Assembly: GCA_963556695.1 (NCBI GenBank)
Contig: CAUWAG010000008.1
Coordinates: 62,001 to 126,000 of the forward strand
Direction: 5' to 3'
DNA from: Anthostomella pinea
Taxonomy: Eukaryota; Ascomycota; Sordariomycetes; Xylariales; Xylariaceae
DNA: 64,000 bases
In this document: piece by piece, positions 54,231 to 64,000 of the stretch
Layout of the letters: each line of letters begins with the position of its first letter
Numbering within the stretch: position 1 is the stretch's first letter
Made by a program: the position numbers and the translations under genes
The notes under the pieces: model-generated
Database searches by the model: none
Seen by the model: only the letters and a program-made list of their open reading frames with translations
Told to the model about the DNA's origin: nothing

Positions 54231-55506
54231 ATGACTGCGCCGATCCCGGATCTTCCGATCCTCGCCGAAGACGACTCGATGCTGTCGCGCAGGTTCGGCC
54301 GCGAGGTTGCCAACTACTTTTCCGGCAGTCCACTGAATCGAGTCTCTTGGCTGCGCACCGATCACGCCTTCCTCAGCGCCGCCTTCGCCCACCCCAAGGC
54401 GTCGTTCCTGCTCTTGGACAATCTGTCGCCGCTGGCCAAGGACTTGACAACTCTGGCTTATGTCGGCAAAAACGACGTGCTACCCCTGACGGGACCGGAA
54501 CCGTTCAAGAGGTCGGAGGAGGACGTGATCAAGCAGTTCAACTCCAACATCACCCAGCCCCTCATCTTGTTTCTCGGCATTGATGAGAAGAAGAATGGCT
54601 TTGAGTACCGCGGATACAAGGGCAATCCCTACTTCGCCGTCGATGTAACGCCGAAAGGCTCCGTTGAAGAGAAAGCCAAGGGCGTGGTAGAAGCCGCCAA
54701 GGCGAAGGGTGGCCAGTCTTTTATCCCTGGAACGAGACTCATGACCTTGAATGCTCCCGAAGGTAGCTACTACTTGCTTCATACCTAGAATATGGCACTA
54801 ATACTATGCAGCTGCAATATATGCTCAGGCGCGTGCGCTTCTCGACTGGAACGCAAGGAACCCCTTCTGCGGCGGATGTGGTCAACGTACTATGAGCATC
54901 AACGCCGGGACGAAACGGGTCTGCCCATCCACAGATCTCGCCGACGCCCCCGAAGGCGGCGAGCCCAAGAAGCGCGCAGACTGCCCTACACGGCACGGCA
55001 TTAGCAACTTGTGCTTCCCGCGGACGGACCCGACAGTCATTATGGCTATCGTCTCGGCCGACGGCACGAAGCTGCTCCTCGGTCGCGGCAAGCGGTATCC
55101 GCCGCTCTGGTACAGCACGCTAGCCGGCTTCCTGGAGCCGGGCGAGTCGATCGAAGAGGCGGTGCGCCGCGAGTCGTGGGAGGAGAGCGGCGTCACCGTC
55201 GGCCGCGTCGTCATCCACAGCTCGCAGCCCTGGCCGTACCCGGCAAACCTGATGATCGGCGCCATCGGCCAGGCGACGCCCGACGGCGAGACCATCAACC
55301 TCGGCAACGATCCGGAGCTTGAAGATGCCAAGTGGTACCCCTTCGGCGAGGTGCGGGAGGCCCTCGACCTCAAAGTATCGTTTGGGGACGAGGCGCCCAA
55401 GGGTGCTAAGGAGGGCGGCCTGCGCCTGCCGCCGCAGACGGCGATTGCGAACCGCTTGATCAATGCTGTGCTGGCCGGGTATTTGGGTGCGGCGCCTAAG
55501 ATTTGA
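54231..55506 (+). CDS. NPY1: NADH pyrophosphatase, NUDIX hydrolase
   Basis: Two exons (54231-54762, 54812-55506) encode 408 residues. It has the three parts of NudC/Npy1: an N-terminal domain (PLNRVSWLRTDHAFL), a zinc ribbon whose first half reads NPFCGGCGQRT, and a C-terminal NUDIX domain with the box GFLEPGESIEEAVRRESWEESGV and an SQPWPYPANLMIG block that is characteristic of NADH-specific NUDIX enzymes. It hydrolyses NADH and similar dinucleotides to NMNH and AMP, often in peroxisomes; the C-terminus PKI is not a clear PTS1. The intron is short (49 nt). Confidence 0.95.
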
Positions 55507-56044
55507 GGCGCGTGGAAGGGGTGGGGAATATGAGACTGGGACGTATAGATATTGCTTGCGAAAATGCGTGGGCCATTATCATCGAGTCAGCTTTGGAGTC
55601 ACTGGAGGATAGAGACAGCGCATCAGCATTATAGATCTGAATGTATAAAGACATTTGCCATGACAGGCACAGACTCATGCTGTCTCCTGTGCTTACGAGC
55701 TTACGTCTCTACTGTTGATCGTCTGGATATGGCGAGGTTCTAAGTGTTAAACATCTCAGAGAAGCCGAAACATGGGATGGCACGCTGGGATCATATCTGC
55801 TCGCAATGCCATCACTCAAGGATTGATAATGGTCTGAGCAAGAGGCATTACTACCCACTTTGTCAAGGATGCAGTACGAGCTGGAGCCTACATAGTGCGA
55901 AATGTGTAAGAGCCACGTCAGTCGGGCATACATCGAGCATACGTCGTATTCATGGGCGTCCCAAGCGTCAAGCTAATCATACATGTCGTACAGGGTCAAT
56001 ATAGTACAAGAAAGAAGTGACAAAGTTGCAAGGAATCCCGCTCA
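55507..56044. other. Intergenic region between convergent genes
   Basis: No gene supported; presumed 3' ends of the NUDIX gene and of the gene ending at 56045. Confidence 0.5.
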
Positions 56045-57738
56045 TCAGACGCAGCTCCCCGAGGGCTCCCCTCCCTGGCGGCCAGTAGTGTTGATATCCA
56101 CCCCGTCTTTCATCTCCTCGCAGAGATTCCACCTTCCCAGCGGCCTCTCCTTCTTCCTGCCCATGAACACGGGGAAATTGTAGAAGCACTCAGGCACAGA
56201 CCCATTAAGGGGCAGAGTGCTGGCGTTGACGGAGCCCTTGCCATCGGGGTGCGCCCTGGCGCACTTGATGGCGTTCTGGTGCAGCTCCTTGATGTCGAAG
56301 CCGCCGTACGTGGCATTCTTCATCGCGTCGACAAGGTCGGGCTTGATCTGCTCGACCCAGGATGCCGTGGTGGTGCGCAGCTTGCTGAACTGCCACAGGC
56401 CCGCGCATGCGCCGTCGATCCAGGCTTTGCCCTTGCCGTTGGACTCGCATGTGGTCTGGTTGGCGCCGAGGTCGTAGAAGATGAAGTGGCGGCGCGCCTT
56501 TAGCATGGCCATGACTAGGTTCTGCTTCAGATACTTAGCGAGGAGGTCGAGCATCGGCTATTTCGTGAGTGGACGTTAGCGATTGCCCTTTTCGTGACTC
56601 CCTCGTCTGCCCGGATTGGTACTGGGGCTCTGGTTTTCAGATGGGGAACGGAGAGCTAACCTGCACGACGCCTTGGATGTTAGATATTAGCCACCGACCG
56701 GCGTCGAAATACTTGGCGATGTCATTCCGCCATTCCCCGGTCAGGTTGGGAAGCTCAGACGCCTTCATGCCGGAGCTCTGGTCGCTGCCCGTCATGGCCA
56801 CATTGAGGATAGCTCGAATACCGTCTATAGCGCTCGTGAACCCCTGTTGCGGCTAGTCAGCGAAAAGGGGGCGGCTTTTGCGGCGTAGAGGACGTCTCAC
56901 CTGCTCGAGCTGTTGGTTCACAGTCCCCGTGTAGTCACTGTCGTCTTTTCTGAACGTGATGATATACTGCATAATTGAGACACCCATTGTCGCTACTCCG
57001 GATGTCACACCCAGAGGCACGAGTTCCAATGCTGCACCAGTAGCGCCAGCCAGTCCGGCCACGGCGATGAAGGTAGCAGACACGATGGCGGCGACGTCCA
57101 GGACGTCGTTTTCCTGGCCGTCAAACTGGTTGATGACTATATGAACGTCAGCGGTGTGAGCAAGGTCTGTCCCAGCTGCAATCGTACTCACTCGCGGGGA
57201 TCTCCAGTGTGTCGGCAATCGTGTTCGTCTGCAACCACTCCGCCACCATGTTGTACATTTCGTAGTGGGTTTGAGCTGCCTGCATGACCCAGTAAAGTTG
57301 CGAGACGTTCTTCTGCAGATAGTCGACTGGGTACAAGGTTAGTTATAAATCCAGAAGTAAGAATATAGGAGGCGACTGCAGTGGTCACTTGTACTTACTG
57401 CAAGAGTCGTGGGCGCAATTAGCACCACCGAGACTGTTGCACCACATGTCTGACTCGCCTACAGCATAGAGGTCTTCGTCGATGCGGTTGACCCAATCCG
57501 TCTCGTTGTTCTTGGTGAGCCAATCGTCGAGAAATCGGCCAACCCCAAGGCCTCCCTTGTCGATATCATTCCAGACTGCGCACTGCGATGCCGCCGTGTC
57601 GTTTAGCAGGGCAGAGCATTGCACGGGACCTTTTCGTTCAAACAACGCCAGGGATCGGAATTCCGGCGTGGGCGAGGCCCAGGCCCATGCCGTGAGAGAC
57701 GACAAGGTGGCAGTGGTGAAAATTCGCTGAGATGGCAT
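56045..57738 (-). CDS. Presumed secreted protein of unknown family (intact paralogue of the 5601-7161 copy)
   Basis: Five exons (57738-57399, 57326-57192, 57136-56901, 56843-56661, 56557-56045) sum exactly to 468 residues. The N-terminus MPSQRIFTTATLSSLTAWAWASPTP looks like a signal peptide. A Cys-rich segment (SDMWCNSLGGANCAHDSC) precedes helices, then a hydrophobic Ala/Gly/Val-rich segment (VLDVAAIVSATFIAVAGLAGATGAALELVPLGV) that could be a membrane hairpin or a pore-like helix. The C-terminal half has further cysteines (QTTCESNGKG, CFYNFPVF) and NxS/T sites. A damaged paralogue lies at 5601-7161. I recognise no described domain. Secretion is inferred; function unknown. Confidence 0.85.
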
Positions 57739-60318
57739 GATGGACGGTAGCTTGTAGTTGCAATAAGGGAGCATATATAAGAAACTTGGGGCAAGGTGCA
57801 GGCAGAAGCATACAGACCGTTTCAATATAGATAGTCAGGGTATAATTAGGGAGTAGATCAGGAACACCTCCTGGTTGTCCTTCCATCTGGGGTTTATTTA
57901 TCCAGCAGCCCCTGGTACCGATGGCGTCCATGGCCACGACGCCATCATGACCTCCACACCCCCACAGTCCCAGAGTACTCCATACTCCTCCATACCCCGT
58001 ATTCTCCACAAAGGGGCCCGGTAGTCTGTCCAGGCTTCACGTGTACCTGGATTTTCGAGGGGCTGACACTCTGCGCCGCCAATGGCGTTGCTCGTATTTT
58101 GACAGGTCAAGCCAAAATCTGGGGGACCGATCCCGATTTGGTCGCCACCTTCCACCGAGATCCATATACAGCAACGTCGGGTTACCGATTACGTTAGAAG
58201 TGTATCCCCACGTGTCTGACCGAAGCGTATGACCATTGCGCCCACATTCCTCAGGCTCAAGATGTATTTTTTTCTGCCGAAGTCCGCAAGCATCTTGTCA
58301 TAGAAACCTCCGGTCTGTCGTATACAGAAGGCAATAAGCACGACCCTAGATGTCCTTGCCTCAGATGACGCTATAGCGGCCCATCCCGCTGTCTGCACGA
58401 AAATAGGACCACGATGGTATGCATCCGACCACGAACGTACAACCTCACATGGGATCTCAAGTGTTCATCTCATGACGATGTCCGACTGACTTCTGGCCTC
58501 TTGAACGACGATGTAGGAAAGGAAGGACTCTTGCCGGGGCTATCCCGATCGCGCGCTCATGTGGAGCTGTCGGTAGACCCTGTGGAAAACATGATCCTTC
58601 GATGTAATGCTGGGCCGCACACTAAGCAGGACACGCCGGTCTGGCAGCGCACCAGAACGTCTTCAAGCAAATGGCCCGCGATAGGTTCACCAACAGATCA
58701 CTTCTACAATGCATCACGAACCGCACGACCAAATAGGGGTTGTACTGTCATTCTCGTTCACGGACTTGGGCGCCGGCCTCCCGCATGTGGAGAAGTTCCA
58801 AGTGAGGCGACGATGTTCATCACCCCAATCCTTCCATCCTCCCATTTGTCACCGAGACTCCACAGCTGTGGCATTCATCAACTTAGTCAGTACCGAACAT
58901 CCAGCAAATCCTGAGCTACCTCTCTGGGACAGTTTGGTGCATAGGTGACTCGATCTGCTGAGCCCGCTGCCGATGCTGCTCTTGCTGTAGAGCTCTTCCT
59001 TGCGCTATTTGCGATGAGCCATTTGTCATAGCCCCTTCAACAAATTTGGTACGAGACTAGAGGATCTTGACAGGTAGTACGAGCGGATGCATGGGTGAAG
59101 CAGATCATCAGCGGTCCAGGATAGGACGGAATGGACGTGGATTAATCGGAAGAGAGTGGCTGTGATGGACCAGACAGAATGAAATGAGACTTGGCTAACA
59201 CATCTCCTTCCTTTTATCTTCTTAAAGGCAACTAGTACACCAATTGTAATTTCGAGCTTCCTTGAACCCCTTGTGACTATGGTTATATCGTACGTGGGAG
59301 TTATCCCCTTGACTGGTTTTCTGCACCAGCTCACCAAAATTCGGTACTGTACTTGAGGGATCACCTGTGACGGCATCCGGTGCCCCGTAGCCCCTTGTCT
59401 GACCACTCAGAGCCTTCTATCTTCGGCTTGGGGTTGTTCCGAGCACAACGATTGGTCTTTACAGTGGTAACGTGACTAGAGGGCAGTCTCGGCCGTACAT
59501 TACAACTTGGTGCAGAAAACCAGTCAAGGGGATAAGGGTGCTTGACAGAATTTTAGCGTATGATCGACGCAGAGGAAGTTGCTATCCCCAGCCTAAAACT
59601 GAAAGACTGAGTCTCGGGGGCCCGAAGCGGTGCCTAAGGCCCGGGTTTCACTTCAAACTCTTTAAGGTTGAGCATGAATAGAGGAAGCTAACACGCCCTG
59701 CATCATTGTATGTGTTCGAAGCCTTGCCCGGACCCCCTTCTCATAACAACCGTTCGCTAGCCAAAGGGAAGTTTATTGGATGACTTGGTATAATAGTCAC
59801 GCCTGAGCACCGAGACCTCGGTGCAAGTAGGGTAATTGAGTCAGCCGGTAATGAGTTGCTCCATTCCCAGGCTCTGTCGGGAACAATCGACTGTTGGAAC
59901 TAGGACGAAGAGGATATTGCCTTGAAGTCAGCAATCCGTTACTTATTGTGAGCGCCTAGGTAGCGTGGACGATCTTGATATGTTCTAAATACATAGACAG
60001 GGGCACCGCAGACAAATTGAGTACCTAAGTCGAGACACATGATGACTCCCATAAGCGGTAAAATTGCCTTATTCGAGGAAGGATTGATCTTGGGGGCTTA
60101 GTGCTTCAGCGTTGTGACTCGTGAGCATCAAGCTGCGCCACTCTATGCACCGCGACCACCGAGGCACCTATGTTTTAGACTCAGCCGCAATTACCGTCCC
60201 CCTATAAGCAAGAGACACCCCATTTCATTTGCTATCAAAAACAAGTTGGATTGCAGTTGACCTCACCCCGACTATTACTCCACCACAACAGCTGGCCTAT
60301 CACACCCTGGCCGCAACC
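57739..60318. other. Long gene-free stretch
   Basis: About 2.6 kb with overlapping short ORFs, none supported by domains or splice patterns. It contains the 28-bp inverted repeat at 59301-59328/59508-59535. A CCTATAAG TATA-like element lies near 60200, about 115 bp before the ATG at 60319. Confidence 0.5.
59301..59535. repeat. 28-bp perfect inverted repeat around 179 bp
   Basis: TTATCCCCTTGACTGGTTTT followed by CTGCACCA (59301-59328) occurs as its reverse complement at 59508-59535. The similarity ends abruptly outside the arms. It could be a small foldback/MITE-like element; no target duplication could be identified. Confidence 0.7.
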
Positions 60319-61053
60319 ATGTTCTCGATAGTGGGTATACTCGCAGACAACAGAAGGGGCTTGACCAAGATAGCACATGGTTGCCTACTTCTGAGCCACC
60401 TAGGCCTGGGCATTTCGAGCATCATCGCCTCCAACCAGCGTGAGGACTTCTTCGCGGGTATCCCTCTGGCAAGGAAGCATCTGCCGGGTTTCCTTGGCAC
60501 CCAGAGGATGGCTGACAGGCAAAACCCCCAGGGATTTTTCGGGTTCATGATTAACTTGAAAATCTGCATTGTTCTCTCGGTTGTCGAGAGGGCCGGGAAG
60601 GCGGCCAAGCATCGCGAGGTGCATATGAACTTCTTGGTGGGGTGCGTTGTGGTCATGCTGTTGTTCGCCGGGGGCGATATTGCCGTAGCCCAGATGGCCA
60701 GCGCAGCTGGTATAACCTGGGAGTATCTGATGGCCTCCGCCGCTGCGTAAGTTGCCTCTTGGACTGTGTATCGCAGTTAAAACCAGACCCTGGAGATACA
60801 CAAGGCGCCACTAACCATTGAGCTAACCGTGTGATCATGCAGTGCCCTCATTATCCTTACCGTGGCCTTACGAGTATGGGGATACTGGATTTCGAGAACT
60901 GAAAATACCAGCTGCGATGAAGAGGCTAGGCGTCGAGAAAGCCGTGATACGTTGCTCCCTTCGTACGAAGCAGCAGTTGGGTTAGGGGCTCACATGTCCG
61001 ATGAAAACACAGCGCAGGGTGCTGTGAAGCCTGGCACAAAATTCCAGCTATAG
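60319..61053 (+). CDS. Hypothetical multi-pass membrane protein
   Basis: Two exons (60319-60746, 60843-61053) joined by a GTAAGT...TGCAG intron with a GCTAAC branch point give 212 residues. Hydrophobic segments are GCLLLSHLGLGISSIIAS, FFGFMINLKICIVLSVV, FLVGCVVVMLLFAGGDIAVA and ALIILTVALRVWGYW, suggesting four membrane passes. A charged cytosolic tail contains DTLLPSYEAAV, with a PSY motif. The arrangement is tetraspan/MARVEL-like, but I do not claim membership. A TATA-like element is upstream. Function unknown. Confidence 0.75.
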
Positions 61054-61668
61054 CCGAGACAAAGCGGGCGATGGGGAACATGAGTAGATTATCCGATGCT
61101 CACTAAAAGTGAAGCACAGGAAAGGTTATAGGTTAGGGACAACATGGCAATAGTTGACGTGTATATGGTTATGAGAGAGCGCGCAACAGCTCCCTTGTGT
61201 TAAAAAAAGCCCTTAGCGCCGCAGAATCCGGCTCTAAGGTTATACTATCGGATGACCTTAGCCTTCTCTATTACGTGGCCCGGATCCTTCCTTTTGAGCC
61301 GTCATTCAAACAGCGCTTATCCTGGTGCCCTTTGACCTCATCGCTTGAGGCTTTCTGAGATCTCTATATCATTCTTGATGTCATCATTGCCCTATACCTC
61401 TCTCGAGTGTTATTATATGTTCACTTCATCAGCTGCGTGACCTGGTTTGAGATACCGTTTATCAGGTCTTGGCTCGCACTAGAATAGTAGAGGTAGGAAG
61501 CATATATTGCCCAAGTATAGTGAGCGTGGATGCTTCTTTTCTATGTATGAGCCGCGAAACAACCCAGAGGGAACTCCAGGCATCAACTCCAGCTTTCCAG
61601 TACGCCTGCCTTCTTGACCCCAAGCCCTTGCCCAGATGGTGAACTATGTACTGACTCGATTGGAAGCG
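61054..61668. other. Intergenic region between convergent genes
   Basis: No ORF support. Contains a CTCTAAGGTTATACTATCGG...stretch of normal composition; nothing recognised. Confidence 0.45.
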
Positions 61669-62164
61669 CTACTCGTTCGGCCCACAGATCTTAGAGTGCC
61701 CTACAAAACCTGGTACCTCTGTCTTGAAGTCCACGCATCTCGAGCAAAAGACCTGATCGCACTCTGCATGGGATTTACACGGTTTATAACATCCGTGATC
61801 CTCGACCTTGAACAAGCCTTGTAAGCTCTTGTCCAACTCCTTTGAGTTCTTAGACCAGTCCTCCTCGAAGTCGCCGCTAATCTCCGGTTGACCCAAAGAT
61901 TCTCCAGTGCCGGAGAAGCTTGACAGTTGCTCCTTCTCCCCGTCGTAAGCATAGTAACCTTTTAGGTCGAACTTCTTGTCTTTTTGGAAGTCTTCGTCAG
62001 CATTTGCGAACGACGGGTTACCCAATCGCTGAGAATTGTCTTATCAGTCACTTGCTCGCGTTGTTGCGCGGTCTCATATTACAGACACTGGCTTAGAATT
62101 TGCTTACCTTGGTTATCACTGTGTGGTCGCTCTGCTTCGAAGGCGCCGCAGCAGCCAGTTTCAT
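61669..62164 (-). CDS. Small protein with a C-terminal cysteine-rich module
   Basis: Two exons (62164-62108, 62028-61669) joined by a GTAAGC...TCTCAG intron give 138 residues. The N-terminal 90 residues are polar and charged. The C-terminus reads CYKPCKSHAECDQVFCSRCVDFK...KICGPNE, seven cysteines over about 40 residues, resembling a small disulphide-rich (knottin-like) fold. The N-terminus MKLAAAAPSKQSDH is not a convincing signal peptide; an upstream exon could have been missed. No family recognised. Confidence 0.65.
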
Positions 62165-62897
62165 CTCGGTTGTTGTGGCTTGTGGCTCGGATGTGGACAA
62201 GTTGTGTAGTATGCAGCACAGAGAAATAGTGTCTATGGTGGATGTTTAGGAACGATAATGCTGACTTTCAGGGCCGATGTGACGGCTTGAAGTTGTCACT
62301 TATTATACCACCAACGGTGGCGGAGATACTGCTAAACTTGATACTTTGTCATCATAGGGATAGGATGCGCTTCGGCTGATCCGAAAGGCCATCCGCGAGG
62401 AATGATGCGGAGTGGCAAAGCAGTATTCGCATTAGGTTGGCATCTGTCAGCCATCAAGCTGCTTCTAGGCAACTCTCAAACGGGGGCAAGCACGGACTGC
62501 CCGTTCGCCGCCTGTCACTGAGTCAATAATAGCTGTTGGTAAGCCTGTTGGTGGTCTCAGCAATGTCAGGATAGAGGAAGCGATGGCATAGGCAAGACCA
62601 CGTGAACATAGGGGTATCCTTATCAGCCACACAGCGGGATCTGACCCATATTTCACCAGCCACATCCAATGTCACAACTACAGCAGCTGCAGCTACCCCT
62701 GCACGCCAAGACTCGAGCTAAGAACATTTGAAATGCTTTCGACATCGATGAAGCTTCTGAAGAACTTTGGCAGTGCAGACTGAAAGCTTCGGCCGTTTCC
62801 TCTCGCCAGTCCAGCCCGACGCCCTCTAATTACAACACCGTCGCCCCTCACGAACTTTCCCATTCTCTGAGAAACCAAGCAGAAGCAACAGCCCACC
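62165..62897. other. Divergent intergenic region
   Basis: Lies between the Cys-rich protein gene (minus) and TIM13 (plus); presumably contains both promoters. No ORF support. Confidence 0.5.
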
Positions 62898-63261
62898 ATG
62901 GAGTCCGAAGCGGTCAAGACGGAGGTGATCCGCCAAGTCAAGACCCAATACGCCATCGACAATGTGAAGCAACTGATGGAGGTACGCGCGGCACAACAGG
63001 CTACCCCGTCCAAACCCGCTGCTCACCCTCGCCGACCGGGCCCCCTTCAAACATCGTCCTCCCCCGACGAATAAACACTGACCTGGCCCGCGCGTATAGA
63101 AAATCAACGACCACTGCTTCCAACGGTGCGTACCGAAACCCGGCACCTCCCTGTCGGGCGGCGAGCAGGCCTGCTTCACACAGTGCATGGAGAAGTACAT
63201 GCTGGCGTGGAACCAGGTCAGCACGACGTACATCAGCCGGTTACAGCGGGAGCAGCAGTAG
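62898..63261 (+). CDS. TIM13: Mitochondrial intermembrane-space chaperone Tim13
   Basis: Two exons (62898-62981, 63100-63261) joined by a GTACGC...TATAG intron encode 81 residues. The twin CX3C motifs are present: CFQRC and CFTQC, 15 residues apart, flanked by KPGTSLSGGEQ and MEKYMLAWNQVSTTYISR, the signature of Tim13. It forms a hexamer with Tim8 and escorts hydrophobic inner- and outer-membrane precursors across the intermembrane space. Length and exon phase fit the family. The ATG sits in a CACCATGG context. Confidence 0.96.
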
Positions 63262-63763
63262 AATTGCATACACGGAGTGGGGTGTGTTGTATATCATCGA
63301 CAGGCAGAAGTCGCAGGGGAACATGGAGGATTCTGGGCCCCGGTGACGCCCGGCATTGTATATCATGATCATAGGTGGACGACCGTTGCTCGCGCTGCCT
63401 GGAGCAGGGATTTCTCCCCTCTAGGCGACAGCGCTGCGCTGCGGAAGAGCTTGGTGACGACATAGAGTGTACATTATGGCGAGCGAGCATTGCGGCGTAT
63501 GCTGCTGCTCCGGCCCGGTCAAGGCTGTCTGTAAATGTGTACCAATTCTCAACTTCCGACTTCTGTCCAATACGGGTGGACCCCTATTATTTTACACTCA
63601 TTGCTATTGTTGGGTTGGACGTTCATATGCGGAGTCCAACTGCGAAGATGTAGCAGTAGCGCACATTACTGGCAAAGCACTCAGGCAGCTAGCTACATTA
63701 TCACCATGCTCAACAGGCCGAGGAGCCCTACGACCATATGGGCTCGCGTCCTAACCACAAACA
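63262..63763. other. 3' flank of TIM13, nothing recognised
   Basis: Short ORFs only. Confidence 0.45.
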
Positions 63764-64000
63764 TCACCGGACATGACAGTCATTGGTTGGCTCGTTATCT
63801 GGCTCGTCCTGCGGACCTGATCGATATTGCCGGCCTGCCCGGTCCTGTTCCCCGGGCTGGTTCAGCATACCTGCCCGGTACCGCACACCTGTATGATACT
63901 GCAAGTTCGACTGGCTCTGCAGACCTGATGGGCTGTAGTAAACTGGTCCGCCTCTCCCCATGGCCCCCAAGGCGTCGCCGGCGCCTATCCATCTGTTCCA
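63764..64000 (-). CDS. Possible C-terminal part of a disordered protein, cut by the right window edge
   Basis: On the minus strand an open frame enters from beyond the window and runs to a stop at 63764. The peptide is rich in Gln, Tyr, Arg, Pro and Gly (GRGGPVYYSPSGLQSQSNLQ, GVRYRAGMLNQPGEQDRAG), a composition of disordered or RNA-binding tails. Nothing else supports it; it may be chance. Confidence 0.35.
   Translation of the reverse strand, partial: WNRWIGAGDALGAMGRGGPVYYSPSGLQSQSNLQYHTGVRYRAGMLNQPGEQDRAGRQYRSGPQDEPDNEPTNDCHVR

Noticed and set aside
58414..58914. 166-codon plus-strand ORF
   Set aside because: Basic, low-complexity composition without domain, intron or conserved start; overlaps other random ORFs.

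Overview
The window looks like nuclear DNA of a filamentous ascomycete, most likely a plant- or insect-associated Sordariomycete. The support is short GT-AG introns (about 45-150 nt) with CTAAC/CTGAC branch points, GC-rich third positions in coding exons, a fungal gene repertoire (LaeA-like methyltransferase, Egh16-type secreted protein, PL3 pectate lyase, DUF7918, PQ-loop transporter), and AT-rich repeat blocks that look RIP-mutated. Gene models were built by hand from reading frames and splice signals; in most multi-exon genes the exon lengths add up to a whole number of codons.

Layout. 1-2530: decayed LINE (minus strand), running off the left edge. 3907-5450: a small membrane coiled-coil gene and a 65-codon gene with a duplicated motif. 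5601-7161: damaged copy of a presumed secreted protein whose intact paralogue lies at 56045-57738. 8051-10274: a complete pogo/Fot1-like DNA transposon with terminal inverted repeats, TA duplications and stop codons in its transposase. 10277-12626: no recognised gene, one LINE tail. 12627-13636: Egh16-like secreted protein. 14003-15782: cluster of solo LTRs and AT-rich DNA. 16451-23820: LaeA-like methyltransferase, UDP-glycosyltransferase and large-subunit catalase. 24000-30400: gene-poor, with a LINE tail, a tRNA-like sequence, a broken ADP-ribosyltransferase-like gene and a dynamin fragment lacking its GTPase domain. 30528-34016: pectate lyase and a sugar transporter, convergent. 34017-37500: minisatellites, LTRs and an AT-rich block. 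37515-52297: dense gene block (amidohydrolase, 2-oxoglutarate dioxygenase, alpha/beta hydrolase, very-long-chain acyl-CoA dehydratase, DUF7918 protein, disordered protein, DUF1349 protein, small secreted protein, PQ-loop transporter). 52869-53540: AT-rich block bounded by palindromic repeats. 54231-63261: NADH pyrophosphatase, intact secreted paralogue, membrane protein, Cys-rich protein and the mitochondrial chaperone Tim13. A C-terminal reading frame runs off the right edge.

Conserved housekeeping genes (Tim13, acyl-CoA dehydratase, NUDIX, PQ-loop) alternate with accessory secreted-protein genes and transposon-rich stretches that hold decayed genes. There is no single large operon-like system. 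The least explained items are the secreted paralogue pair, the 65-residue duplicated-motif protein, and the broken accessory genes beside the repeats.
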